The position numbers and the translations under genes are program-made. Under the pieces are notes generated by a model, which saw only the letters and a list, made by a program, of their open reading frames with translations, did not search any database and was not told where the DNA came from. Positions 26,907 to 35,805 of a stretch of DNA of 64,000 bases are shown piece by piece. The stretch is from contig JAQSDM010000005.1 of the NCBI GenBank assembly GCA_029945945.1, positions 558,001-622,000 on the forward strand, written 5' to 3'. Numbering within the stretch: position 1 is the stretch's first letter; the number at the start of each line of letters is the position of its first letter. The DNA is from Algoriphagus sp. (GTDB lineage Bacteria; Bacteroidota; Bacteroidia; Cytophagales; Cyclobacteriaceae).

Positions 26907-27143
26907 TCAGATACCCTTCAATATACTTTTACCTTTCTGTAAATTGAAATAAGCCGTGCTAATTCCTTTATTGTTATCATAAGAATTGCTATTCAATGTG
27001 TTTGCTACCTGTGTTTCGTTCAGGGGAATCGATTCACCTCCATGGATGATGGATGCTTTTGCAAGCCTTTTATCAATACGAATGGAAAGATCGATAACAG
27101 CAAATGGGGAATAGATTTCAATAACTTCCTGCGCTTGATTAAA
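26907..27143 (-). pseudogene. 3' remnant of an unidentified minus-strand gene
   Basis: A 79-codon minus-strand frame reading FNQAQEVIEIYSPFAVIDL... and ending ...FNLQKGKSILKGI before a stop at 26907-26909. It has no start codon within reach, and it stops being protein-like exactly where acetate-kinase homology begins on the other strand (about 27145). Its composition looks coding (few rare codons, plausible helix and strand pattern). I do not recognise the family. It most likely was once the gene upstream of the Gfo/Idh oxidoreductase in the same operon, with its 5' part lost at a recombination junction. Confidence 0.5.
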
Positions 27144-27144
27144 A

Positions 27145-27494
27145 GTGATATATTAAAGCTGTACTTCGAAGGAAATCCGGAGGCAGTTTTGGCCTACGAA
27201 CTTTACGCCTATCGAATCAAAAAATACATCGGTTCCTATGCCGCAATCCTCAATGGACTGGACGCAATAATTTTTACGGCGGGAGTTGGGGAAAATGATA
27301 CCCTCTCCCGAAAGCTGACCTCAATGAATTTAGAATACCTTGGCATTCATCTGGATGAAGCGAAAAATGAAGCAGGAGGAAAAGGGCTTCTGGAAATAAA
27401 TACCTCAGATTCTCCGGTCAAAATCCTGGTGATTCCCACCAATGAAGAGCTTGAAATCGCGAATCAGTGTTTTGAGTTATTGGAGAACCGATAG
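27145..27494 (+). pseudogene. Truncated acetate kinase, C-terminal third only
   Basis: The frame from about 27145 encodes a clean acetate kinase C-terminus: KLYFEGNPEAVLAYELYAY, GLDAIIFTAGVGEND, and IPTNEELEIANQCFELLE. By hand count it is about 70% identical to the last 102 residues of the intact ackA at 22696. A longer open frame starts at 27042, but its first 34 codons are antisense to the unrelated minus-strand remnant. The N-terminal phosphate and acetate binding parts are missing, so this cannot be an active kinase. It is too diverged from the intact copy to be a recent duplication. Confidence 0.85.
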
Positions 27495-27552
27495 AAAAGG
27501 GAGAGGGTTTTTGTTGGGGGCAATTATCAATTCCATATCTATCTGTCGTATG

Positions 27553-28569
27553 CTATTTTCCAGCCCCGGGTTTTATTCTGAATTTCCGGACTTTTATTCC
27601 ATGGATGTCTCCCACGTAAATATTGCCGGATCGGTCCACGGAAATGTCATGGTACCAGGATGCCGTTCGGTCTCTTGTCCCTATCCCACCAAATTTAAAG
27701 GCCACGGTATCATCGGTTCCGTATTGAAAGATCGTAGAACCTTTTATCACCGTATCGGCAAAATCGTAGTCAATGGCAAACAGGTTTTGTTGCGCATCGA
27801 AAGTTACTGAAGGGATCTGTGCAACTTCTTCATTGTTTTTTATTTCCTTCAAAAAAACTCCTTCACTGTCAAACTTCTGAATTCGATTATTCTCTCTATC
27901 TGCGACATAGACATTCCCTTTATCATCAAGAGTTATCCCATGAGGGGTGTCAAATTGGCCTTGTTTGTCGCCATAGGTGCCCCATTCAAACAAATAGTTT
28001 CCGGAAGGAGAAAATTTAACCACCCGACTATTTCCATATCCATCACTCACGTAAAAGGAGCCGTCCTCGGCAATTGCCACATCCGTGGGAAGATTAAAAT
28101 GAAGCGAATCATTTCCCGAGATTTTGGCAACACCCAATTTCATCAGTAGCTGACCATCATGACTGAACTTTAAAACCTGATGTAACCCTACATCGGTCAC
28201 CCAAATGTTATTTTCCTGGTCCACTGTTAATCCGTGTGGCATGATAAAGTGGTTTGCACCCCAACTATTCAATAGTTTTCCTGTTTCGTTTTCAAGTTCC
28301 AGTATGGTATTCTCGGAAATGAGTGAATCCGGAAAGGGTGTTGTCCATCGTCTGCCGGCTCGGTGAAAAACGAAAATATGCTCATCCGAGTCAATGCCAA
28401 TACCGGTGGGTTGACCTACTTGATATCCAGGTGTCAATTGAGGCCAATCTGCAACCAATTCATACTCGATATTTTCGATCACATTGTAGGCAGATTCACT
28501 CTTTGTTTGACAGCCGTAAATGATGGCAAATACCATCGCAAGATAAATTCTAAGAGTATTGATTTTCAT
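27553..28569 (-). CDS. NHL-repeat lipoprotein, peptidyl-alpha-hydroxyglycine lyase-like
   Basis: 338 residues from the ATG ending at 28569, chosen because it starts a lipoprotein signal with lipobox IYGC (Cys19 or nearby). The body is a six-bladed NHL propeller: PTGIGIDSDEHIFVFHR, MPHGLTVDQENNIWVTD, LPTDVAIAEDGSFYVSDGYGNSRVVKF, TPHGITLDDKGNVYVADRENNRIQKF and HDISVDRSGNIYVGD. This resembles the bacterial family named after peptidyl-alpha-hydroxyglycine alpha-amidating lyase. The enzymatic role is not demonstrated for bacterial members, so a sugar- or peptide-binding role is equally possible. Envelope-attached. Confidence 0.8.
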   Translation of the reverse strand: MKINTLRIYLAMVFAIIYGCQTKSESAYNVIENIEYELVADWPQLTPGYQVGQPTGIGIDSDEHIFVFHRAGRRWTTPFPDSLISENTILELENETGKLLNSWGANHFIMPHGLTVDQENNIWVTDVGLHQVLKFSHDGQLLMKLGVAKISGNDSLHFNLPTDVAIAEDGSFYVSDGYGNSRVVKFSPSGNYLFEWGTYGDKQGQFDTPHGITLDDKGNVYVADRENNRIQKFDSEGVFLKEIKNNEEVAQIPSVTFDAQQNLFAIDYDFADTVIKGSTIFQYGTDDTVAFKFGGIGTRDRTASWYHDISVDRSGNIYVGDIHGIKVRKFRIKPGAGK

Positions 28570-28655
28570 AGTCTTAAAAGTGATAAAACTTAATTTCTCA
28601 AAATATCCCACTCGTCCCAAAACCCCGAAGCTGGATTGAAAAACAAAGCTGTTTA

Positions 28656-29372
28656 TCAGTAGAGGAGCTCAACATAAGAGCGGGCAAAATTTTGCCACAA
28701 GTCGCTGTAGCTGATCTGCCAAAGTACCTTACCTACCAGCAACACTGAGAAAACTACGAGATAAGGCTTGAAGTCGTTTTTCCTCACCAAGTCAACACCC
28801 AGTAAGACACCAATAATTACCAGATCAATCACATCAGTTATGCTCAATGCAGCATAGAGTGAGAAATCAAAACTTGCCATTAGTCCACGTCCAACACCCG
28901 GACCAATTGCCAAAATACCTGTTGCAATCATGTAGCGCATATGAGCGGATGGTGTTTTGCGATAGGCCATGGCTAATGCCCAAAAAATAGCGAAAGAGAA
29001 AAGTCCACGCATATCCAATACAAGGACAGCCAACATATCGGTCTCCGGGACAAATTCCAACCCTCGCCAGTAAGACCCCTTCCCAACCAGAAACATCGAA
29101 ATGATAATCAAAGGCCCCAATACATAGGCTGCTTTGCCGATAGACCTGTGTAGTTTTGCCTTTTTTAAATAGATCAAAATTGGCTGCACTACCAATAGCG
29201 ACAGCCACATCATCAATAACGCGCCGTGAATATGGATTACTGTGGTAGCGTTTGCGAAGGTGGGAAACTGACTGGTATAAGATTGGTAAAAACCCCATTG
29301 CACGCCGATAATAATGAGTATTATAAACAGTGCTGTAAGGCGATATACGTTGTTTGCTTGAAGACTTATCAT
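28656..29372 (-). CDS. Polytopic membrane protein, paralogue 1 of 3
   Basis: A 238-residue protein with about seven membrane segments and no soluble domain. Conserved histidines lie at HIHGALL (His47, His49), KLHRSIGK (His75) and SAHMRYMIA (about 148), which could be haem or metal ligands. It is about 79% identical by hand count, without gaps, to the product of 35806-36522, and the homology continues through about 110 bases upstream. A third, more distant relative is at 33553-34347. Function unknown; no operon partner. Confidence 0.8.
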   Translation of the reverse strand: MISLQANNVYRLTALFIILIIIGVQWGFYQSYTSQFPTFANATTVIHIHGALLMMWLSLLVVQPILIYLKKAKLHRSIGKAAYVLGPLIIISMFLVGKGSYWRGLEFVPETDMLAVLVLDMRGLFSFAIFWALAMAYRKTPSAHMRYMIATGILAIGPGVGRGLMASFDFSLYAALSITDVIDLVIIGVLLGVDLVRKNDFKPYLVVFSVLLVGKVLWQISYSDLWQNFARSYVELLY

Positions 29373-29816
29373 AGATGAGTTTTTTTGGGTCCCATCTAAT
29401 CTATTTATTTACTTTGATTTTTCAAAAAATACGGATTGTTTATTTGGCATTTGTTTTCAAATACAAGAGAATATTTGTTCGGAGTGGATTTGTCTCCAAA
29501 GGAAAAAGAGAATTACATATTCTAAAATATGATTATCCGCTACTTTGCCAGTAGTGCTAAAAAAGGACTTTGAACAGCTGATAATCGTCCACAGACCACG
29601 GACCACAGCAGGTAGGTTTAAACTACAATCCTTCTTTTATTCGGTTAGTGGTAAGATTACGGATAACACATATTCCAAAAAATGAAAGAGTGGTATTTGT
29701 CCTTACATGAGTTCGGGATTAAACTTAGTCAAACACTTGTACTACACTTAGTTATTGGCAATCATTTATTTGTATCATTACATGAATCTATACTTACTCC
29801 CAGAAAACTGAATGCG
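29373..29816. other. Intergenic region with duplicated upstream block and a GTCCAC-word repeat
   Basis: 29393-29480 matches the upstream region of the paralogue at 36543-36630, including ATCTAATCTATTTATTT placed about 21 bases before both start codons and a shared TTTATTTGGC. At 29586-29616 there is a CGTCCACAGACCACGGACC word block. An ACTTGTACTACACTTAG segment near 29738 resembles spacers at 39540-39560. No gene is seen. Confidence 0.55.
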
Positions 29817-31172
29817 ATGAAAAAACTACTATTCCTGCCGGTTTTCTGCCTGTGGCATATTATTTCAGGCTGTACTAACTTTAACAGCTCCGCCATCAAA
29901 CTGGCAGACATCGATGCAGATGTAATGGTCTTGTATAAGGATGCGGTCTATTTCTCTTCTTTTTCTGACCTCTGGAAAACAGACGGCACCGAAAAAGGCA
30001 CTGTTAAGATCAGCAATATCAACAGTCAAGTTATTCTGCAAGAGTTAACGGTGGTGGATAACCTGCTCTACTTTTCTGCTGATGATGGCATCAATGGTGA
30101 AGCATTGTGGGTTTCAGACGGTTCGACAGAAGGCACACGCATGGTAAAAGATTCATCAGGTGCTGTGCTGCTAAGGCCAGTTGAACTTACCGTATTAAAC
30201 AATAAACTCTTTTTTGTGTGCGACCATCCTGTATATGGCAGTGAAGTGTGGACTTCAGGGGGCACAGCCGAAACAACCCACATGCTAAAAAACATAAGGG
30301 CGGAAACTGAAAATGATATTAGCGCCTTTCCCAATCACCTTACAGTTTGCGGCAAGCTCATTTTCTTTTCGGCCAACGATGGCAATGCAGAATACGGATT
30401 AAACAGTCAGGTCTGGCAAACAGACGGAACACCGGAAGGCACCCTAAAAACAGATGCAGAAAACCAGCCGCTTGAAACCGATCCCTATTGCCTGAGCTGT
30501 GCCGGGGAGCAGTTTTACTTTTTTGCCGACAGTTATGTAGATTACTCAGCACTGATGACGGTGAAAACTTCAAACGATTCAACTCTTGTAGTAAAGGAAT
30601 TTCCGATAAGTAGTATCAGTGAATATGCAAATACAACAACTGCCCTGCAGGGTAAATTGTACATGATGCTGAATGCAGGCGAAGGATTTTCCATTGCTTC
30701 GGAAGACGAAGGCGTAGTCATAGCAACGGACCCTGCCGAACTGTGGACAAGTGATGGAACAGCTGCCGGCACACAACTGATTGCCCGCATTGATACCGCT
30801 TATGGCAGTGATCACATCAATAACCTGAACGGCAAACTGTACTTCACCGGAGGGTGGGAATACGGCAGCCGACTATGGCAAAGTGACGGAACCAAAGAAG
30901 GCACAGCCCCTCTGAGTGTATTATTGCCCGGTGAATACCAGTATCCTTTTGGGTTGATGGAACACGAGAACAAAGTGTATTACTTCATCAAAAACAAGAA
31001 ATCGGAATTCGTATCGCTGGCTGTTACCGATGGCAAAACCAACACCCTTTTGTATCAAGATTTCTTTAAGGGTGTGATGGAAGGAGGGGATTATATCATT
31101 TTCAACAACATGATTATTTTCGGAGGTTCGCGCGAACTGTATGCGCTGCCTTTGAGTGAAGGTGCTGATTAA
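29817..31172 (+). CDS. ELWxxDGT-repeat lipoprotein
   Basis: 451 residues from the ATG at 29817, which starts a lipoprotein signal (MKKLLFLPVFCLWHIISGC). An open frame extends to 29682, but those residues are spacer-derived. The protein consists of beta-propeller-like repeats of the ELWxxDGT type: DLWKTDGTEKGT, ALWVSDGSTEGT, QVWQTDGTPEGT, ELWTSDGTAAGT, RLWQSDGTKEGT, each followed by a hydrophobic LYFSA/LYFTG strand. Such proteins are surface or secreted and of unknown role in Bacteroidota. Likely anchored to the outer membrane facing outward. Confidence 0.83.
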   Translation: MKKLLFLPVFCLWHIISGCTNFNSSAIKLADIDADVMVLYKDAVYFSSFSDLWKTDGTEKGTVKISNINSQVILQELTVVDNLLYFSADDGINGEALWVSDGSTEGTRMVKDSSGAVLLRPVELTVLNNKLFFVCDHPVYGSEVWTSGGTAETTHMLKNIRAETENDISAFPNHLTVCGKLIFFSANDGNAEYGLNSQVWQTDGTPEGTLKTDAENQPLETDPYCLSCAGEQFYFFADSYVDYSALMTVKTSNDSTLVVKEFPISSISEYANTTTALQGKLYMMLNAGEGFSIASEDEGVVIATDPAELWTSDGTAAGTQLIARIDTAYGSDHINNLNGKLYFTGGWEYGSRLWQSDGTKEGTAPLSVLLPGEYQYPFGLMEHENKVYYFIKNKKSEFVSLAVTDGKTNTLLYQDFFKGVMEGGDYIIFNNMIIFGGSRELYALPLSEGAD

Positions 31173-31501
31173 GACCAAGCATTAATCCTTTTAAATAGTA
31201 CCTGCGCTTTTGTTGTCTGCAATTTTCGATAGCTGCCAAGCATTTAGTATTCAACAGGCTCCCTATTTAAAGCGGCTTCCATACCTTACGAATCCTGTTC
31301 CGGGTTTCTGTTAATCCTTTGCAGGGGGATTTGAAATTTTATTGAATAGTCAGGCGTAGTTAATCCCGTACAGCTTTCGGGACTACGCTAAGGCCAACAA
31401 GTATTCTCCACTCAGAGGGGAAAAAGGGATTTGAATTTAACCATGGGCACAACATGCTTTCAAACGCAATTATGCCCCGTTATTATTCGTAATTCATTTC
31501 C
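31173..31501. repeat. REP-like spacer (TTTGAAATTTTATTGAATAG ... CCAACAAGTATTCTCCACT)
   Basis: 329 bases without a gene. 31324-31440 carries GGGATTTGAAATTTTATTG, a hairpin around 31366-31388 (AATCCCGTACAGCTTTCGGGACTACG) and CCAACAAGTATTCTCCACTCAG. A close variant (GGGATTTGAAATTCTATTG ... CCAACATGCATTCTACACTCATAGG) lies at 33380-33465. Confidence 0.5.
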
Positions 31502-33172
31502 CTATTTACCAAGAAATTCCTTTGCTTCTCTGAGCTCAGACCTGGTACTGTTTGAATTTTGGGCCTGCGAAAGTAACAGCTCAAAATATTTTGTTGCCTT
31601 TGGTTTGTCATTAGTAGCGCTGGCTGCTTTGGCAAGGCCGCTGATTCCATTAAACCTGTTTGGATGTTGCTGCAAATCGAATTCATAAACAAGCAATGCT
31701 TTTTCCGGCTTGCCCATTTCCATCAAAAGATCACCCAGGAGTTCCCCTGCAGGGATCACTTCACCGGGTGTCACAGCATGTTTTGAAGTATTATATTCCA
31801 TTTCGGATGTTTCTGTCATCAAAGAGAGCGCCTCATCATCCCTGTCCATCGCAAAGAAAATCCATGCCTGAACAGTGTTTAATTGAATCTTTACCTGATT
31901 CGCTTTGTAAATTTCATCGGTTTCCAAAAGCTTTTGATGGTTGATCTTCAGGGTGTCAAGTTCTTTATTAGCGGATTCAATATTGCCTGTACGAACCTGT
32001 CCCATTGCCCTGGCAAAATGTAGGATAGATTTTTCCCAGGGGAAATTATCCCATTCAATATCATTTGGTGGCAATTGGAGGTTTGCGGCTTCTATCCAAT
32101 TCTTATTTTCCAGGGCGATTCTGGATGGGATGGCAGCTGTCGCATAGGCCACTTTGAAATTAATCGGATATACTTTTTTAAACGATTTTAGGTAGTCAAG
32201 CTGTCCGATTGCTTTTTCATTGTCCCCAAGCTGTAAATAGGCATAAACCAGATAATCCATTCCATGCAACTCTTCATCCCAATGACCTTCAGAATCTATA
32301 CTTTGACTATAGCAAAGCGCTGAAGAAGTTGAATTGAGGTTGGAATTGATAGCTTCTTCCCACAGACCCAGGCGTGTAAAAATATGGGAAGGCATGTGTT
32401 GGGCATGCGCGGAAGAGGGGGCGATTTCAGCATACCTTCTTGCAGTGGGCAATGCCAGTGTGGCAAGTTCCGGATAATCATACGTGTGAATAATGTAATG
32501 AGCAATTCCCGGATGATCAGGTTGAGATTCGGAGAGTTGTTCCAATATTTTGCCTGCTTTCTTTTGGTTCTCATAGCTTTTATCCGTCGGGTCGGCAGTC
32601 GCATTTAAAGCCAATGCATAAAAAATTGCCGCCTCCTTGTCTTCCGGATATTTCGTATAGAGGCCCTCCATTTTGGCTTCAAACAGGTTTTTCCTTTCGT
32701 TAGAAGTAACGGATTCCCAATTTTTGTAAAAGCTGTGAATAGCATCCAGGTAATCCTGCTCACGTTCAGACTTTGGCAGGGACTGCGCAATTTCAAGGAT
32801 GCGTGAGCCTTTTTCGAGATGTTTGGTGCCTGACTGTAACCAGAGCGAATGGAAATTACTCATCGCTACTCCCCAGTAGGCCATTACACAATCGGGGTCA
32901 AGGTCAATTGCTTTGACAAAGGCCTTTTCGGCTTCTTCATATTCAAATGAATGGAGAAGAGAAATCCCCAAATTAAATGTCGCTTGTGATTCAGTATTGC
33001 ATAGAGTTGCAAAACTAACCGCTCCAAACTCCTGACTTCCACAAAGCGTGATTTCTCCTCTGAGGAGGTCCAGATCATTCAGTTCTGCCGTTCTCTTCGA
33101 GTCTTTAGTTTGACAGCCGATAATCCCTGCCATGAGTAGCATAAACAGTGAATAAATTTGAATTCGTTTCAT
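31502..33172 (-). CDS. TPR-repeat lipoprotein
   Basis: 556 residues from the ATG ending at 33172, before a lipobox (MAGIIGC, Cys20). Repeats begin at about residue 60: ATFNLGISLLHSFEYEEAEKAFVKAIDLDPDCVMAYWGVAMS, a family signature with YWGVAM, and continue to the C-terminus (AEIAPSSAHAQHMPSHIFTRLGLWEEAI, GDLLMEMGKPEKALLVYEFDLQQHPNRF). It is a scaffold-type protein, presumably on the periplasmic or outer face of the envelope. No operon partner; REP-like spacers lie on both sides. Confidence 0.8.
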   Translation of the reverse strand: MKRIQIYSLFMLLMAGIIGCQTKDSKRTAELNDLDLLRGEITLCGSQEFGAVSFATLCNTESQATFNLGISLLHSFEYEEAEKAFVKAIDLDPDCVMAYWGVAMSNFHSLWLQSGTKHLEKGSRILEIAQSLPKSEREQDYLDAIHSFYKNWESVTSNERKNLFEAKMEGLYTKYPEDKEAAIFYALALNATADPTDKSYENQKKAGKILEQLSESQPDHPGIAHYIIHTYDYPELATLALPTARRYAEIAPSSAHAQHMPSHIFTRLGLWEEAINSNLNSTSSALCYSQSIDSEGHWDEELHGMDYLVYAYLQLGDNEKAIGQLDYLKSFKKVYPINFKVAYATAAIPSRIALENKNWIEAANLQLPPNDIEWDNFPWEKSILHFARAMGQVRTGNIESANKELDTLKINHQKLLETDEIYKANQVKIQLNTVQAWIFFAMDRDDEALSLMTETSEMEYNTSKHAVTPGEVIPAGELLGDLLMEMGKPEKALLVYEFDLQQHPNRFNGISGLAKAASATNDKPKATKYFELLLSQAQNSNSTRSELREAKEFLGK

Positions 33173-33552
33173 GTGTTTGATGGCTTTTTTGGGGAATGGC
33201 TCCAATAGGAGGTATAACGGTCAGGAGGTATCGGTTCTAATTGAATTAGTTTTTGATCCTTTTGAATTATCTCTCAGATCCTTCAAAGGTTTTCCGGTAA
33301 AGGATGGCAAAAACTTCTTAACTGCAAGGTTTTCAAAGGTTTAATTTGAAGAGATTCTTCCATTCAAAAAATATCCGATAGGTGGGATTTGAAATTCTAT
33401 TGAATTGTCGAGCGGAATTGAAAAATTAGATCAGGCCAACATGCATTCTACACTCATAGGGGTTTCGTCTGTTATTGTCAAACGTCACATTATTTTTTTT
33501 GTCGATTAGGTTTGAAGTCAATGAGTTTTCCACTGTCCACGAAGCCAATGCC
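33173..33552. repeat. Intergenic region with REP-like variant
   Basis: No gene. 33380-33470 holds the second copy of the GGGATTTGAAATT...CCAACATGCATTCTACACTCATAGG element. 33528-33550 contains CTGTCCACGAAGCCAATGCC, which resembles 34648-34668 near the next gene boundary. Confidence 0.45.
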
Positions 33553-34347
33553 TTATACACTTTTCTCTCCACTTGTTTTTCGTATGCCAGTTGAAATTAA
33601 AATTATAAAAAGGATAAAAAAACTACCAAAAAATGCGAAGAACTGATTTAAGGAACCAACAGTTTCTGTGAGTGCCTGAATTAGGTTGTGCTCAGTTAGT
33701 AATTTTTTTATTAATTCATTTAAGGAAAAGAATAAACCTGCTAAAAGCAAAGGCCATCCATTTTTAAAATCTTTAAGGAGAAACAGAAGTCCTACAATTG
33801 GACAAACATAACGTAAGGTTACAGCTGTAGTTTCAAACCTGTAAAAAGTCTCCGGACCTTCAATTTTGAATTGAGGTACAAAACTAATCAGTGTAAAAAA
33901 AAGTGCTATCCCCATGAATAATATAGCAGTACTTAAAAGTAAGGCTCCGTGCAGTTTTCTTTGTTTTTTAAAGATAAATGCCAACGCTATTAAAAATCCC
34001 ATTTCTATCGTTACCATCACATTTTGTACAATCAAAAAATCACCTTGACCTGATGTTAAACCTTTGTAAGCTGAATGGACGGACAAAAGCGTTGTAGTAG
34101 CAACTAACAAGGGACCAAGAAACAAAACTGATAGTCCTATTTTACGGTGGATTAAATGTTTATTCTTTCCGATAAGGCTTAGTTGGTATAGCAACAAAAG
34201 CAGCCAAATCAAACTGGTTATAAAATGAAGGTGGTGATATAGGTTAGGATTTGAATCAACTCCAAAATAGATGTCCCAAAAGCCTGTGATACTTAGGAGT
34301 ATTACTACTATTATAAGGGTGAATTCAAGGATATATTGTTTTCTCAT
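33553..34347 (-). CDS. Polytopic membrane protein, distant member of the 28656/35806 family
   Basis: 264 residues from the ATG ending at 34347, next to the hydrophobic start MRKQYILEFTLIIVVILLSI. Seven or eight membrane segments. The sequence YHHLHFITSLIWLLLLLYQ, then HLIHRKIGLSVLFLGPLLVATT and SAYKGL aligns with HIHGALLMMWLSLLVVQP, KLHRSIGKAAYVLGPL and SYWRGL of the paralogue at 28656; RKLHGALLLSTAILFMG aligns with SAHMRYMIATGILAIG. The paired histidines are shared. Function unknown. The gene and its surroundings look more AT-rich than the housekeeping parts of the window. Confidence 0.72.
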   Translation of the reverse strand: MRKQYILEFTLIIVVILLSITGFWDIYFGVDSNPNLYHHLHFITSLIWLLLLLYQLSLIGKNKHLIHRKIGLSVLFLGPLLVATTTLLSVHSAYKGLTSGQGDFLIVQNVMVTIEMGFLIALAFIFKKQRKLHGALLLSTAILFMGIALFFTLISFVPQFKIEGPETFYRFETTAVTLRYVCPIVGLLFLLKDFKNGWPLLLAGLFFSLNELIKKLLTEHNLIQALTETVGSLNQFFAFFGSFFILFIILISTGIRKTSGEKSV

Positions 34348-34849
34348 ATTTTGGTTGTTGGCTAACGGGAGCGTTGTCGTAGGCAATAAATATAATTATT
34401 GAAACCAAACTTTATATCTATACTCAACTCCATATTTTTTGAGGAGAAGTCACTTTGTCTTTTTTAAGCCCACCGAAGCTGTCAGCGGAATTGAATTGAG
34501 TCCCCGTATTGCAGATTGTCAACGGACACCGATTTGCTTTCGAGTCCTTAGTTTAAAACGTTTTTCTCAACTGTCTGTGGATATTTAAACTTTCACTGAT
34601 TCGTACTTGAATTTTTGTCGACCAAATTTGTCCGACTTTACTTGTCTGTGTCCACGGAGCCAACCCAATTGGCCACAACGGTTGGCTGCTACAAGTAGAC
34701 AAGGATTTTTAGCACTAAACTTCCTATGAAGAACTCAACCTCAAATTTTAGCACTTCCAGATCCTTTGAAGCACGAAACTCTTGCTTGTGTGTAGGGGCT
34801 GTTGGCAGGTCGAGGTACTTTAATCACTAGTGTTTGTTAGTTGATACTT
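34348..34849. repeat. 502-bp gene-free region with repeat element and GCTAACG motif
   Basis: GCTAACG lies at 34361-34367 just upstream of the membrane-protein start. 34440-34849 contains TGTGTCCACGGAGCCAACCC, CCACAACGGTTGGCTGCTAC, a TTTAGCACTAAACTTCC / TTTTAGCACTTCC pair and GTAGGGGCTGTTGGCAGG. Several segments are partial inverted copies of each other (GTTGGC / GCCAAC). I see no open frame; it looks like a mosaic of spacer or recombination elements. Confidence 0.4.
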
Positions 34850-35617
34850 TCATAATTCCTTTTTAGCCACAATGTAAACTTGCCGATCCCCAAGTTTATA
34901 TTCTTCCTTTGATGTCGAACTATAAGTAGCAATAGTGGTTAATCCGTATAACTTTAAAAGCCGTTTCACTTCCCCTAATGTAAATACATAATGCTTAAAA
35001 GAATGTTCCTCTGTCTTACCTTCTTTAGTGTAAATAAGATTACTTCTCATATAGCTATCCTCTACATTATAAATATTGGTAACATCCATTGTTATATTTC
35101 CAACAGTGTAAGAGTTGTTTTTTGAGTAGGTTAGGAAGTTTGGCATAATGCTTTCAGCTATCATTCCCGAATTAATAATAAACTTTGCACCGGGTTCAAG
35201 CGTTGCAGAAACCTTTTCTATAAATAATTTCATGCTTTCAATATTGAAGTAGCCAAAACTATTTCCCAGACACACAGCTCCTGCAAACCTTTCATTTAAT
35301 TGAATCTTAAGAATGTCTGCCTGAATTGCATGAATGTTCAGGTTTTCTGAAATTATCTTTTCAGTCAGTCCATCAATAAAAGTTTTGGAGATATCAATTC
35401 CTGTAACCTCAAATCCTTGTTTTGAAAACTCTATCGCATGTCTTCCAAAACCACAAGGTATGTCAAGTATATGATTCCCTTTTTTTAAATTTAATTCATT
35501 TAGTAAAAAATCAACCTCCTGCTTTGTCACGTCAGTCGGAATTGCATTTTCCCAAAGTTCACAGTTTATTCCCTGAAAGAAATCTTCATACCAATTATCG
35601 CTTATTTCATTTACCAT
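34850..35617 (-). CDS. Class I SAM-dependent methyltransferase
   Basis: A 255-residue cytosolic protein. Motif I is HILDIPCGFGRHAIEFSKQGF (about residues 45-65), followed by the acidic VTGIDISKTF of motif II. AVCLGNSFGYFN matches motif IV of small-molecule methyltransferases. The C-terminal half contains the beta hairpin common to this class. Substrate unknown. AT-rich gene standing alone between repeat elements; GCCAACGTT lies 47 bases upstream of its start on the same strand. Confidence 0.85.
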   Translation of the reverse strand: MVNEISDNWYEDFFQGINCELWENAIPTDVTKQEVDFLLNELNLKKGNHILDIPCGFGRHAIEFSKQGFEVTGIDISKTFIDGLTEKIISENLNIHAIQADILKIQLNERFAGAVCLGNSFGYFNIESMKLFIEKVSATLEPGAKFIINSGMIAESIMPNFLTYSKNNSYTVGNITMDVTNIYNVEDSYMRSNLIYTKEGKTEEHSFKHYVFTLGEVKRLLKLYGLTTIATYSSTSKEEYKLGDRQVYIVAKKEL

Positions 35618-35689
35618 GATTTTTTACTGTTTTTAAAGATTATAGATTCTTTCCAAGATGACAGCCAACGTTATTGCAAAAGCTGTGGA

Positions 35690-35795
35690 GGGGATTTGAA
35701 ATCTGCCATAGACTTTCCTTTGGAAAGAAGGAAATGAGTTGGGTTGCAAACCCAGCGATCTGAGTTCGGGATTGCAAATCTCTTACAGCGGATAG
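35690..35795. repeat. REP-like element, copy 1
   Basis: About 105 bp with GGGATTTGAAATCTGCCAT, a CTTTCCTTTGGAAAGAAGG hairpin, the near-palindrome TGGGTTGCAAACCCA, then GGATTGCAAATC and ACAGCGGA. The same ordered modules occur at 38346-38450, and a shorter form at 36640-36713. Confidence 0.75.
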
Positions 35796-35805
35796 AGTGA
35801 GTCTG

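Noticed and set aside
29682..29816. Upstream extension of the ELWxxDGT protein
   Set aside because: The extra residues do not resemble a signal peptide, while the lipoprotein signal starts at the ATG at 29817.
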